Source: Chlamydiota bacterium (lineage in GTDB: Bacteria > Chlamydiota > Chlamydiia > Chlamydiales > JAAKFR01). From it: a stretch of DNA of 57,957 bases. The number at the start of each line of letters is the position of its first letter. Positions within the stretch are counted from its first letter, which is position 1. The translations under genes and the position numbers were made by a program. The notes beneath the pieces are model-generated. The model saw only the letters and a list, made by a program, of their open reading frames with translations, ran no database searches and was not told where the DNA came from. Positions 44,306 to 51,821 of this stretch are shown here, one piece after another. The DNA lies in NCBI GenBank assembly GCA_021772455.1, contig JAJFLY010000022.1, positions 1 through 57,957 on the forward strand, read 5' to 3'.

Positions 44306-45148
44306 ATGGCTATAGGGAGATTTGGGGTAGAAGCTAGAGAACTTACGGAAGCACAACAAAATGCGCTTTGGGTTGTAGCTGATTCAGTTTATTCGACATT
44401 TAGTGTTGGATCCATATTGGAGGCTGTAGAGGCAGAGGTAGGGTGGTTGGAAGCTGCATGTGATGAGGCTGAGTATAGAATTGAGCGTGCGTCCGTGAAT
44501 CGTCTTGAGCAAGAGTGTAAAAAAGTTGGTCTTGTGATGAGTGGACACATATCCGCGATCAAACTAGAAGGAGCAAGGGCGAGTCTTGCAAAGCACCTAG
44601 AAGAGCTCTCTCATCTCTCGCAACAAAAATCTGACCTCCAATCACAGCTTGCAAGGCTTGAGGTTGAGATTTCTGAGAAGCAAGCAAAAATAGATACTCT
44701 CAATGGAGTAGCTCAAACCCAAGAGGGAAATATTGCGGATCTTGAACTGCGGCTCGTGGGACTGAGTGGAATCATAGCGACGCTTGAACAGCAGATTGCC
44801 GCTTCTGAAGCGACCGTTCAAGCCTTGGTTGTTGAGGAACAAAGAGATCGTCAAGTACTGGAAGGTATGCAAGAAGAAAGTGCAGCCCTTACCCAATCCC
44901 TTGGAGTGCAAATAGAAGAGCTCAATGAAATTGATGAGGTGCGTCTTGGGCACGAAATCTGGAGAGCAGTGGGCGGGTTAGCGGTTGCAATCGGGGCCGG
45001 GGCTGTAGGAGGAAATCCAGCTCCCATCGTACAAGGTTTATTTGAGGCTTTGGCGGCAACTCCAGATGGCGGAAATGAAAATCCAAGAAATCACAACCTA
45101 CCCGAACATCCTTTTCGAATGGGAGCCAATGGACGCCGTCGCTGGTAG
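44306..45148 (+). CDS. Coiled-coil protein 6 of tandem array
   Basis: A 280-residue protein. The middle (about 60-210) is coiled coil with Leu/Glu/Gln heptads (LRLVGLSGIIATLEQQIAAS). A Gly/Ala-rich hydrophobic stretch (about 215-245, including GGLAVAIGAGAVGG) is followed by an Arg/Asn-rich tail. It starts 4 bases after the previous stop. Last gene of the array; the convergent asparagine synthetase-like gene follows. Confidence 0.62.
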   Translation: MAIGRFGVEARELTEAQQNALWVVADSVYSTFSVGSILEAVEAEVGWLEAACDEAEYRIERASVNRLEQECKKVGLVMSGHISAIKLEGARASLAKHLEELSHLSQQKSDLQSQLARLEVEISEKQAKIDTLNGVAQTQEGNIADLELRLVGLSGIIATLEQQIAASEATVQALVVEEQRDRQVLEGMQEESAALTQSLGVQIEELNEIDEVRLGHEIWRAVGGLAVAIGAGAVGGNPAPIVQGLFEALAATPDGGNENPRNHNLPEHPFRMGANGRRRW

Positions 45149-45179
45149 GTACCTCTTATTTCGGGGGTCAGACCTTTAG

Positions 45180-45230
45180 GTTTTGCCACGATTTCAAAAC
45201 GTTCTGAGGATTGTCTGTTTTGAATATCAC
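45180..45230 (-). pseudogene. Possible decayed end of a second GDPD gene
   Basis: On the minus strand this reads TDNPQNVLK, very like the C-terminal TDNPLRILK of the GDPD at 37897, and the DNA (ATTTCAAAA...GGATTGTC) aligns with 37897-37930 with few differences. The rest of the gene is absent. If real, the coiled-coil array sits between a GDPD gene and a duplicated GDPD end. The match is short, so confidence is modest. Confidence 0.35.
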
Positions 45231-45233
45231 CGT

Positions 45234-45264
45234 TTTTCACAAAAAGAGCATCTTTTTGTGAAAA
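45234..45264. other. Perfect A/T-rich hairpin between convergent genes
   Basis: TTTTCACAAAAAGA (45234-45247), loop GCA, TCTTTTTGTGAAAA (45251-45264): a 14-pair perfect stem with a 3-base loop. No T tract follows, so it is not a standard intrinsic terminator, but its place between convergent genes suggests that it helps end transcription. Confidence 0.6.
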
Positions 45265-45273
45265 TATGCTTTT

Positions 45274-47169
45274 CTATTTCTGGGTAAGAAGCTCTTCGGT
45301 GGTGAGCGTTGTGGTGCTCAGGTCGATCGGGCGGCTAATATACAACCGAAACCAAATCTCTAGCACAAGCAGCGCCCAGAGTTGCTTAAACGTGCGGGGA
45401 ATTAAGTACGGAAAGTTTAAGTGGTGTTGGATCCAGCGCGCTGAAATGTGCCCTTCTTCAACAAGTCGTCCCTTTAGGAGGAGCTCGAAGCATTTGCGGA
45501 AGCGCTCATTGGTGCGCCACGTATCCATAAAGGAGCCGTCACGCTCAGGGAAGGGGGGGCAGCCGTGGCAGAGTTTCTCCATCAGGTGACGGAGGGGTGC
45601 GCCGGGGGTCTTTGATTCAAACTTTATATCCTCTGGGATTTCTGCCAAGAGTTCGACTAGGCGATGATCAAGGAAGGGGTTGATGACGCGGACGTTGTGG
45701 GCAGATAAAAGTCTTTCAAATTGGATAAGTAGGCGGTCGGGGAGCTCGGTTTTGGCGTCGTAGTAGAGCGAGGGATTGATGCTGCCAGGTAGGGTACTGA
45801 GGTGGTGAAAACGTTGGGTAAAAACCTCTGGATCGAAGGCTTTGAAGAGCTTGGGTGAGATTTTTTTCCGCCCTTTCCCTTTGAAGAGTGCCGATTCCAT
45901 CAGGTAGGAGACTTGGCTGCGGTCGATATCGACGTTGCGAAGTATGCGGTAGAGGTAATCACAGCGGATTGCTTTTAAGAAAGGGACAACGACGCGGTCG
46001 CGGAGTTTGGTTGGAAGGCGGGCGAGAAAGAAGGCTAGGGGTGGGGTGACTTTTTCTGCGGATGTGAAGTAACGGGAGTTTCCTCCTAACATCTCTTCCC
46101 ATCCGAGATCTGCGTAGGCGTGAGAACACTCTGCTGAGGCGATTTTCCCAAAATGCCAAGCTTGAACGGCATAGGGGTCGGCAATCGGCTCATCAAGGTG
46201 CCACACGATTTTAGGAAGCTCGTCGAGAACCTCATCGGGTTCAATGAATTTGACTTGGTGCTTAAGAGTGAGTGTTTTGGCGACCTCGGTGGAAATTTGA
46301 AATTCTTGTGGCTCCCTTGGTTCAGCAAAGAGGGCGGTGTAAGTGCGTATGCGATCACGGGGAAGGGCGTGGCTTAAAAACCAGGACATCACCGAGGAGC
46401 CTAGATTTCCTTCTAAATATGAGCCAACTGTGCCCTCTTTTGGGAGGGAGATCCGGACTGCCTCTTCTAGCCGCTTGCCAAGCTGCTCGTAAGCTTCTTC
46501 TTTGGATAGTATTTTTTTCGATTGAAGGTGAGTGCTGAGGGACCAGTATTGCCGAATGACTGACCGGCGCTTTAGGTCAACTTTTAGGTAGTGGTCGGGC
46601 AGAAGCTTGTTAACTCCTTGAATTGCTGCAAGGTCTTGAGGGACAAATCCAAAGTATAAAAAGGAGGCTAGCGCTTCATTAGAAGGTGTTTGAGGGACAA
46701 GTCCTGTGGCGATAAGCCCTTTGATTTCAGTTGAAAAGAGCCAGTATTCTCCTTGAGCTGTCCAGTAGAGGGGTTTTTGCCCCATCCGGTCGCGGGCAAT
46801 AAGAAGGATTTCTCTTTTTTCGTCAAAAATAGCGAGGGCAAAGGGACCATTGAGGTGTTTGATGAAATCTTCTTTCCAGGCGTCGTAGGCATAAACGATA
46901 AGTTCTGAGTCGTTGTCTGTCTGGAATTTGAATCCCAGTTTTTTTAGCTCTTTGCGCAACTCGTCTCTATTGTAAATCTCGCCATCAAGCATCCCTTTGA
47001 CGTCTTTCGCTTCATTTGTGGAGATAGGGGTGTTCCATCCTCCGAGCTCAATGTTCTTATGGCTAAAGTAGTCAAATGAGGAATGGGAGGGGTATGTTGT
47101 ATGCATTTCCCCGATTATTTCGGTGACTTGGAAGGCGCTGGGGTATATGATGCCGGCTATACGAGACAT
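45274..47169 (-). CDS. Asparagine synthetase-like protein lacking catalytic motifs
   Basis: A 631-residue protein with the AsnB two-domain layout: an Ntn-type glutaminase-like domain (1-200) and an ATP-pyrophosphatase-like domain (about 225-560). The nucleophile Cys2 of glutaminase domains is Ser (start MSRIAGI instead of MCGIAGI), the NGEIYN motif is DGEIYN, the PP-loop SGGxDSS is EGNLGSS (residues 253-259), and the second ATP-site motif SGEGxDE is ADLGWEE (352-358). Structural motifs such as RDRMGQKPLYW and DEPIADP are kept. It is full length without interruption, so it is not a decayed gene; a changed or regulatory function is likely. Confidence 0.85.
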   Translation of the reverse strand: MSRIAGIIYPSAFQVTEIIGEMHTTYPSHSSFDYFSHKNIELGGWNTPISTNEAKDVKGMLDGEIYNRDELRKELKKLGFKFQTDNDSELIVYAYDAWKEDFIKHLNGPFALAIFDEKREILLIARDRMGQKPLYWTAQGEYWLFSTEIKGLIATGLVPQTPSNEALASFLYFGFVPQDLAAIQGVNKLLPDHYLKVDLKRRSVIRQYWSLSTHLQSKKILSKEEAYEQLGKRLEEAVRISLPKEGTVGSYLEGNLGSSVMSWFLSHALPRDRIRTYTALFAEPREPQEFQISTEVAKTLTLKHQVKFIEPDEVLDELPKIVWHLDEPIADPYAVQAWHFGKIASAECSHAYADLGWEEMLGGNSRYFTSAEKVTPPLAFFLARLPTKLRDRVVVPFLKAIRCDYLYRILRNVDIDRSQVSYLMESALFKGKGRKKISPKLFKAFDPEVFTQRFHHLSTLPGSINPSLYYDAKTELPDRLLIQFERLLSAHNVRVINPFLDHRLVELLAEIPEDIKFESKTPGAPLRHLMEKLCHGCPPFPERDGSFMDTWRTNERFRKCFELLLKGRLVEEGHISARWIQHHLNFPYLIPRTFKQLWALLVLEIWFRLYISRPIDLSTTTLTTEELLTQK

Positions 47170-47243
47170 GCTATCTTGCTATGAATCAATACAGACTTTA
47201 TGTTAACACTTTCCAACAACAACAACAACTGGAGAAAAATTTA

Positions 47244-47864
47244 ATGGGACGTTTTCTAGTCTTTTCAGGCCTACTCGCTTTAATGTGTACAAGTTGTGCC
47301 CCTAATTATCGAGACACAGCCTTCCTTCAAAGTACGGGTCGGCAAAAATCAATTGTTGCTGTACTTCCTGTGATCAACCACACTGTGGATGGAGATCTCT
47401 CTTGGGACCTATCGATGGAATTTACGGATGAACTTTGCAAGCGTGTTGATGATTCGCCAAAAGTTTATCTTCTACGCGATCATGGAAGTCGTGAGCTTGC
47501 CCGAAAATTAAGCACCCCAAATCCAGCTATGATTCCATCCGCTGAAATCAATGGTCTTGGTGCTGCGGAGTTTGTTATTGTGTCTGAGCTAATCAATCAC
47601 CCAACAAGAAGTGAGCTTGGAAGTGAATTAAATATCTCTATGCGTGTGCGCGTGATCGATATACGTCATGATAGGCCTAAAGTGATTCTTCAGGAAATGA
47701 TCAACAATGATCCTATGCTTGTTCGTGAGTTTGTCGTTTGCGATTATAGCAAAACCCCTTGGGGAACCGATGCATTCCAGCATACGCCTCTTGGGCTGGC
47801 GCATAACAAATTTGTGCGTGAGGTGGTCTCTCGGGTAGAAAATTACATCGAGGCAGCCCGCTAA
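47244..47864 (+). CDS. Lipoprotein, possibly LpoB-like
   Basis: A 206-residue protein with a lipoprotein signal (MGRFLVFSGLLALMCTSC, lipid Cys about residue 18). The mature part has a fold pattern with SIVAVLPVINHTVDG, LLRDHGSRELARKL and SMRVRVIDIRHD, reminiscent of LpoB-type periplasmic proteins that bind penicillin-binding proteins. This is a weak similarity. The ATG at 47244 has GGAG upstream; the frame start at 47181 is less likely. The CPBP gene starts 2 bases after it, so the two are probably cotranscribed. Confidence 0.6.
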   Translation: MGRFLVFSGLLALMCTSCAPNYRDTAFLQSTGRQKSIVAVLPVINHTVDGDLSWDLSMEFTDELCKRVDDSPKVYLLRDHGSRELARKLSTPNPAMIPSAEINGLGAAEFVIVSELINHPTRSELGSELNISMRVRVIDIRHDRPKVILQEMINNDPMLVREFVVCDYSKTPWGTDAFQHTPLGLAHNKFVREVVSRVENYIEAAR

Positions 47865-47866
47865 AC

Positions 47867-48727
47867 ATGGAAGTGATGGATATTGGGCAAGCAGCAGGTA
47901 GTTTATTTTTTGCCTCGCTGCTTGTTTTAGTCACTTTCTTTGTGGCGCTTCGCCTGGGATACTTCCGACTTCCTGTCCCAGGCGATCGCCCTCCTGTTAC
48001 AATCTTGCAGACGATCGGCGTTTTTTTGACCTATGTTTTGCTCGCTTTTCTGGTCGTGCCCCTAATAAATGCTCTGATTATTAACTTGCTTGGCAAACAA
48101 AATACTGTCTCACAAACATGGCTGGGATGGGCGCAGATCGTGTTGCTCTATTTGGTGTTTTTCTGCTTGCTCGGTTACGGCTTTTTGATCAAGCGCGAGG
48201 CTCTTCGCTACATTTTTTGGGGTGATACAGCTCCAAGCAAAGAGCGCGCAGCAAAATCAGTGGTAATGGGCTTTGTGAGCTTTATAGTGAGCTACCCTTT
48301 CGTCTTTTGGATGGGGATTTTCACCAGTTTAATTTCTTTGTGGCTATGGAATGAGGCTAAAATTGAGCAAGTTGCTGTCAAGCAGTTGAAACTGGCGATG
48401 GGGCATCCGGTGATGTTCAGTTTTATGGTCTTTTTAGTGGTGATTTTAGTTCCTTTTATGGAGGAGTTACTATTTCGGGGCTTTCTTCAATCGATGTTAA
48501 AAAGATACTTGGGGCGAATGGGGAGTCTATTTGTTACGGCGATTATTTTTGCCTCGGTCCACTTTGCTCCAAGTCAGGGACTCGGAAATTTTCAACTCAT
48601 TGCCTCATTGTTTATCCTTTCGATCTTCTTAGGCTTCATCTATGAGAGGGAGCGCACTCTTTGGGCGCCAATTACCTTGCACGCAGCCTTCAACGGCTTC
48701 ACTGTCCTTATGATCATTTTTTCCTAA
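47867..48727 (+). CDS. CPBP-family intramembrane metalloprotease
   Basis: A 286-residue membrane protein with about eight helices. EELLFRG (near residue 198) with IFASVHF and LHAAFN gives the conserved Glu, Glu-Arg and His residues of the CPBP (Abi/CAAX-like) family. These enzymes cleave within membranes; in bacteria the substrate is usually unknown. The IS982-like remnant begins at its stop codon. It is transcribed with the lipoprotein gene. Confidence 0.9.
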   Translation: MEVMDIGQAAGSLFFASLLVLVTFFVALRLGYFRLPVPGDRPPVTILQTIGVFLTYVLLAFLVVPLINALIINLLGKQNTVSQTWLGWAQIVLLYLVFFCLLGYGFLIKREALRYIFWGDTAPSKERAAKSVVMGFVSFIVSYPFVFWMGIFTSLISLWLWNEAKIEQVAVKQLKLAMGHPVMFSFMVFLVVILVPFMEELLFRGFLQSMLKRYLGRMGSLFVTAIIFASVHFAPSQGLGNFQLIASLFILSIFLGFIYERERTLWAPITLHAAFNGFTVLMIIFS

Positions 48728-49027
48728 ATTCGCTGCAAAGCCTAAATAGCTCTTGTCGACTGTTGCTTAAGATCGCTGGAAACAATCCGAGGCGCTTACA
48801 AAAATATCTCGTTTTCACATAGTTACTGTGAAAAAATTTTGCAGCCACAACAGCAAAAGTCAGCACTTCCGCATTTTCCATTTTCGCTTGAATGTCGTCT
48901 TGTACGCCAAGGGTTTTCAGTAGTTCAGAGCTAACCACATAAACTACAGTTGCATAAAGTTCCATACTATCCTCCATTTTGATTTGGTAGAGCACTATAA
49001 CAACAAGTTTAGGGAGCAATCAGGGTC
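48714..49027 (-). pseudogene. IS982-like transposase remnant (copy C)
   Basis: On the minus strand an end (49004-49027, one mismatch to 115-138) is followed by about 100 codons of a transposase N-terminus: MELYATVVYVVSSELLKTL, AEVLTFAVVAAKFF, CKRLGLFPAILSNSR. After that the frame runs to QELFRLCSEFRKK and stops, compared with the LNRLLHKIPW continuation of copy B, so there is an internal deletion. It abuts the 3' end of the CPBP gene and lies just before the protease-like gene at 49108. Confidence 0.7.
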
Positions 49028-49107
49028 AAAGGTGTTTGATTGGTTGCTGGAAGAAATATAGAGTCCCGTATATCATCTCTCCCGATGAGCTAACAAAGGA
49101 GGCTGTT

Positions 49108-49893
49108 ATGGCTGCAGCAGATGTCTCGGGAAGAGTAACTCCAGCAACACAACCATACGATTTACCCTCCCCCCCACCTTCTTTACAAGTTGATCCAACG
49201 ACCTCCGTAGCTGTTGCCGCTATTTCTCCAAGCGTTAGCCCTCAAGATGTTTTTCAAAAGCGTAGCGATCCCTATCCTACGATAGAGAGAAGAAGATATC
49301 CTCCACTAAGAGGGTGTGATACTTGCTTTTATATTGATGGAGAATGGGTTAGCGTGCGCCCAACTGGTATAGATTTTTATAGAAAAGAAGAGATTTATAG
49401 GCTCTATCCCTCGCGTGGAGAAGTCAATCTTGGTTCTGGTATTATAGCAGATAAGACCGAACTTGGAATTGTGATTCAGCAACAGGCAAATAGAGCGTGT
49501 GGAGCTGCAGCAGCAGCGATGCTTGTGCTGGATGCTACCGATTCTGTCGAATCTCTCGATACTCAACTTTTGCGTTCAATCAATGTTACAAGTGAAGATA
49601 TGATCAAGCATTTGATCTCTACTGCGGATTTAATTCCTCTTTCTAGAACTATAGGAAAAAAAGATCTTAGTGCTCTTAGAGCAATGATTCAAGAGGATGG
49701 CTCAGCAATTGTAACAACTAATAATTATATCAAAGGGCATTCCATCATTGTCGATGACATCAGTGAGGATTTGCGCTTTGTTAAGTTGCGTGATCCCTAC
49801 CACGGATGGGGCATTATGGTGCCTTTTGAAGCCTTTTTGGATGGATTCAGCGAGAAAAATGAGATTATTCAAATAAAAAATATTAGCACATAA
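49108..49893 (+). CDS. C39/papain-like cysteine protease candidate
   Basis: A 261-residue protein. A Pro/Ser-rich N-terminus (about 1-60) precedes a compact domain. The core has IQQQANRACGAAAAAML with Cys131 and a Gln six residues before it, GHSIIVDDI with His211, and LRDPYHGW with Asp229: the Cys, His and Asp of a C39-like peptidase in the expected order and spacing, plus the oxyanion Gln. No signal peptide. An effector role is inferred from the family, the flexible N-terminus and the neighbouring IS remnant. The ATG at 49108 has AAAGGAGG. Confidence 0.75.
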   Translation: MAAADVSGRVTPATQPYDLPSPPPSLQVDPTTSVAVAAISPSVSPQDVFQKRSDPYPTIERRRYPPLRGCDTCFYIDGEWVSVRPTGIDFYRKEEIYRLYPSRGEVNLGSGIIADKTELGIVIQQQANRACGAAAAAMLVLDATDSVESLDTQLLRSINVTSEDMIKHLISTADLIPLSRTIGKKDLSALRAMIQEDGSAIVTTNNYIKGHSIIVDDISEDLRFVKLRDPYHGWGIMVPFEAFLDGFSEKNEIIQIKNIST

Positions 49894-50002
49894 GGGAAAA
49901 TATTATGTGTCATGTAAGTTTGGTTTGTGGTCGTGGGCAATGTACACCCAAATAGCTTAGGATTGGGGGTTGGGGCGGTAAGTAGATTAGAGTGGAAATA
50001 GT

Positions 50003-50034
50003 GGGTCGCGCGCGGATAAGAAGTGCGCGCGCCC
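50003..50034. other. Strong GC-rich hairpin in an intergenic region
   Basis: GGGTCGCGCGC, loop GGATAAGAAG, then TGCGCGCGCCC: a 10-pair stem with one bulged T. No T tract follows on either strand. It lies in the 190-base gap between the protease-like gene and the MOMP-like gene, both of which end there, so it may be a transcription end point. The rest of the gap holds nothing I can name. Confidence 0.6.
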
Positions 50035-50083
50035 ATTGAGTACTTTAGGAACCCCTGATCAACTCATTCCCCAAATATTGCAG

Positions 50084-50923
50084 CTAGAAGCGGATTTGGC
50101 AGTTGGTGTAAAGAGCTTTTTCATCAGCAAAGCGCCCTTCAACGGTTAAGCTCATTTTCTCGCAATCTACAAACGAAACACCGAGGGCATAACCGAGGTA
50201 CTTGTCACTTCGCAGATTATGAAGTGTTGCATCGGGAGTAAATCCTGTAACAACATGATTGCCAAAATCGAGCTTAGAGTTGCTTGCTTTTATCGCGGCA
50301 TAGGGGACGAGCATATAGATGCGATGGGAAATCCCGAGGCCAACCTGCCATTCATAGTATTTTGCATTAAACCCACCACCTGGGTACACACTAGTTGTGG
50401 CATTTTGAGTTAAGCGTGTGATGTGTGGGTTTGTATAAAAGTATTGAGCTTCCGCGCCAAGTGTTGTGCAACCAAACTCCCAAACGATCCCGCGCGCTCC
50501 GATACTCCATGAAAAATCGGTCTCTGTTTCGATCTCAAAGCGTCCTGTTCCACCGAGTCCAAATGCTTGATTGTTTGTGTCGATAAAGAGGTTTGATGCG
50601 CCAAGGGTGGCAAAAATATCGAAGCGATCCCAAAAATTTGCTGCAATGAAACCGGCGTTAGTATTGATTTTGGTGTGCTCGATTACTGAGTGCGGGCCAT
50701 TTTCAAGCTCCATATGTCTGTTAAATACGTAATCGCCATAGAAGCCGAAACGGACGCTAAAGCCGTCGCACCAAGTTAGGCATGGGTCGGATGGATCACC
50801 GCAATGTCCCTCGCAAACTAAACCGTCGCAGAGTAGGCCTGCGTCAGATGGATTTCCAACTGGTAGGGCGTAAACGGCACCACAAGCTATAATCGTTAAT
50901 GTTGTCATGAAGAGTTTTTTCAT
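50084..50923 (-). CDS. MOMP-like outer membrane porin
   Basis: A 279-residue protein. A signal peptide (residues 1-19) ends at VYA, and the mature N-terminus LPVGNPSD and the block GDPSDPC plus LTWCDGF with the following FYGDYVFNR match the chlamydial MOMP. Cys at about 32, 37, 41, 48 and 52 would form disulphides across the outer-membrane complex. The C-terminus ends in Phe (CQIRF), as in beta-barrel porins. At 279 residues it is shorter than typical Chlamydia MOMP (about 390), so variable loops are probably reduced. The ATG at 50923 follows GAGGTGAGA. Confidence 0.9.
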   Translation of the reverse strand: MKKLFMTTLTIIACGAVYALPVGNPSDAGLLCDGLVCEGHCGDPSDPCLTWCDGFSVRFGFYGDYVFNRHMELENGPHSVIEHTKINTNAGFIAANFWDRFDIFATLGASNLFIDTNNQAFGLGGTGRFEIETETDFSWSIGARGIVWEFGCTTLGAEAQYFYTNPHITRLTQNATTSVYPGGGFNAKYYEWQVGLGISHRIYMLVPYAAIKASNSKLDFGNHVVTGFTPDATLHNLRSDKYLGYALGVSFVDCEKMSLTVEGRFADEKALYTNCQIRF

Positions 50924-50953
50924 TCTCACCTCGTAAAATTCATAAGAGCGCAA

Positions 50954-50982
50954 AAAATAGCAAATTCAACCCTTTACATCAA
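50954..50982 (-). promoter_or_regulatory. Putative promoter of the MOMP-like gene
   Basis: On the minus strand TTGATG (50977-50982), a 17-base spacer and TATTTT (50954-50959), about 30 bases before the start codon. Confidence 0.5.
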
Positions 50983-51001
50983 ATATTTACTCTTTTTTTT
51001 A

Positions 51002-51031
51002 TTAGTATTCCAGATGTATATTGTGTATAAT
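51002..51031 (+). promoter_or_regulatory. Putative promoter of the PP2C gene
   Basis: TTAGTA (51002-51007), an 18-base spacer and a perfect TATAAT (51026-51031), 25 bases before the GTG at 51057. The start point then lies just upstream of the GTG, supporting that codon and not the earlier ATG at 51021. Confidence 0.5.
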
Positions 51032-51056
51032 CTTGAAAATTTTTTGGGGAATTTAC

Positions 51057-51821
51057 GTGGCGAATCCTACTTCACAATTGGACTATATTGGAATCAGTGA
51101 TGTCGGATTGGTTCGCGAACATAATGAGGATGCATGGGCGGCTTATCCAGAGCGGGGTCTTTTTCTCCTTGCTGATGGGATGGGGGGGCATGCGGCTGGA
51201 GAAATTGCGGCTGATGAGTCGGTTTCTTACTTGCATGAGCTTGTCAATCAATGGCATTTGTTAACACAAACTTCCCTAGACGAGGCGGTTGCTTTTTTTC
51301 GCGATGCTTTCACAAAAGTGAACACCTCGATTTATGAAAAAGGGCAGCATGATCCCTCTCTTTCAGGGATGGGAACAACACTTTGCTCTCTCTATTTTCT
51401 CCAAAAGCATGCAATTGTTGCGCATGTGGGCGATAGTCGGATTTATCGGTTGCGTGATGGGAGCTTGGAGCAGTTAACAGAGGACCATTCGCTGGTCTCA
51501 GAGCTTGTTTCTCTGGGGGCTATGAAGGGGGATGATAGCGAAACATTTCCCTACAAGCACATCTTAACGCGCGCAATTGGAACCAACTCATTTGTCGAGC
51601 CGACAGTAAATTATCTGAAGGTCAATCCTCAGGACTGTTTTCTTCTCTGTTCCGATGGGTTAACAAACTATGTGACTGATCGTGAGCTTGAATCGGTATT
51701 GAATCAAGATCTCCCCCTTGCTAATCGCGGCGCGGCGCTTGTCGATTTAGCTAATGAACATGGGGGTGGAGACAATATTACCCTTGTACTTGTGCATGTA
51801 AACGATGATTTATCTAGATAA
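51057..51821 (+). CDS. PP2C-family Ser/Thr protein phosphatase
   Basis: A 254-residue PPM/PP2C phosphatase. DVGLVREHNEDA, LLADGMGGHAAGE, VAHVGDSRIYRLRDG and GGGDNITLVLV supply the metal-binding and catalytic aspartates. It removes phosphate from Ser/Thr residues, opposite to Hanks-type kinases known in chlamydiae. The start is a GTG at 51057 with GGGGA upstream, and the promoter position agrees. It overlaps the NifS gene by 17 bases. Position matches CT259. Confidence 0.94.
   Translation: MANPTSQLDYIGISDVGLVREHNEDAWAAYPERGLFLLADGMGGHAAGEIAADESVSYLHELVNQWHLLTQTSLDEAVAFFRDAFTKVNTSIYEKGQHDPSLSGMGTTLCSLYFLQKHAIVAHVGDSRIYRLRDGSLEQLTEDHSLVSELVSLGAMKGDDSETFPYKHILTRAIGTNSFVEPTVNYLKVNPQDCFLLCSDGLTNYVTDRELESVLNQDLPLANRGAALVDLANEHGGGDNITLVLVHVNDDLSR

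Noticed and set aside
45234-45264. Calling the A/T hairpin an intrinsic terminator
   Set aside because: There is no GC-rich stem and no T tract after it on either strand.
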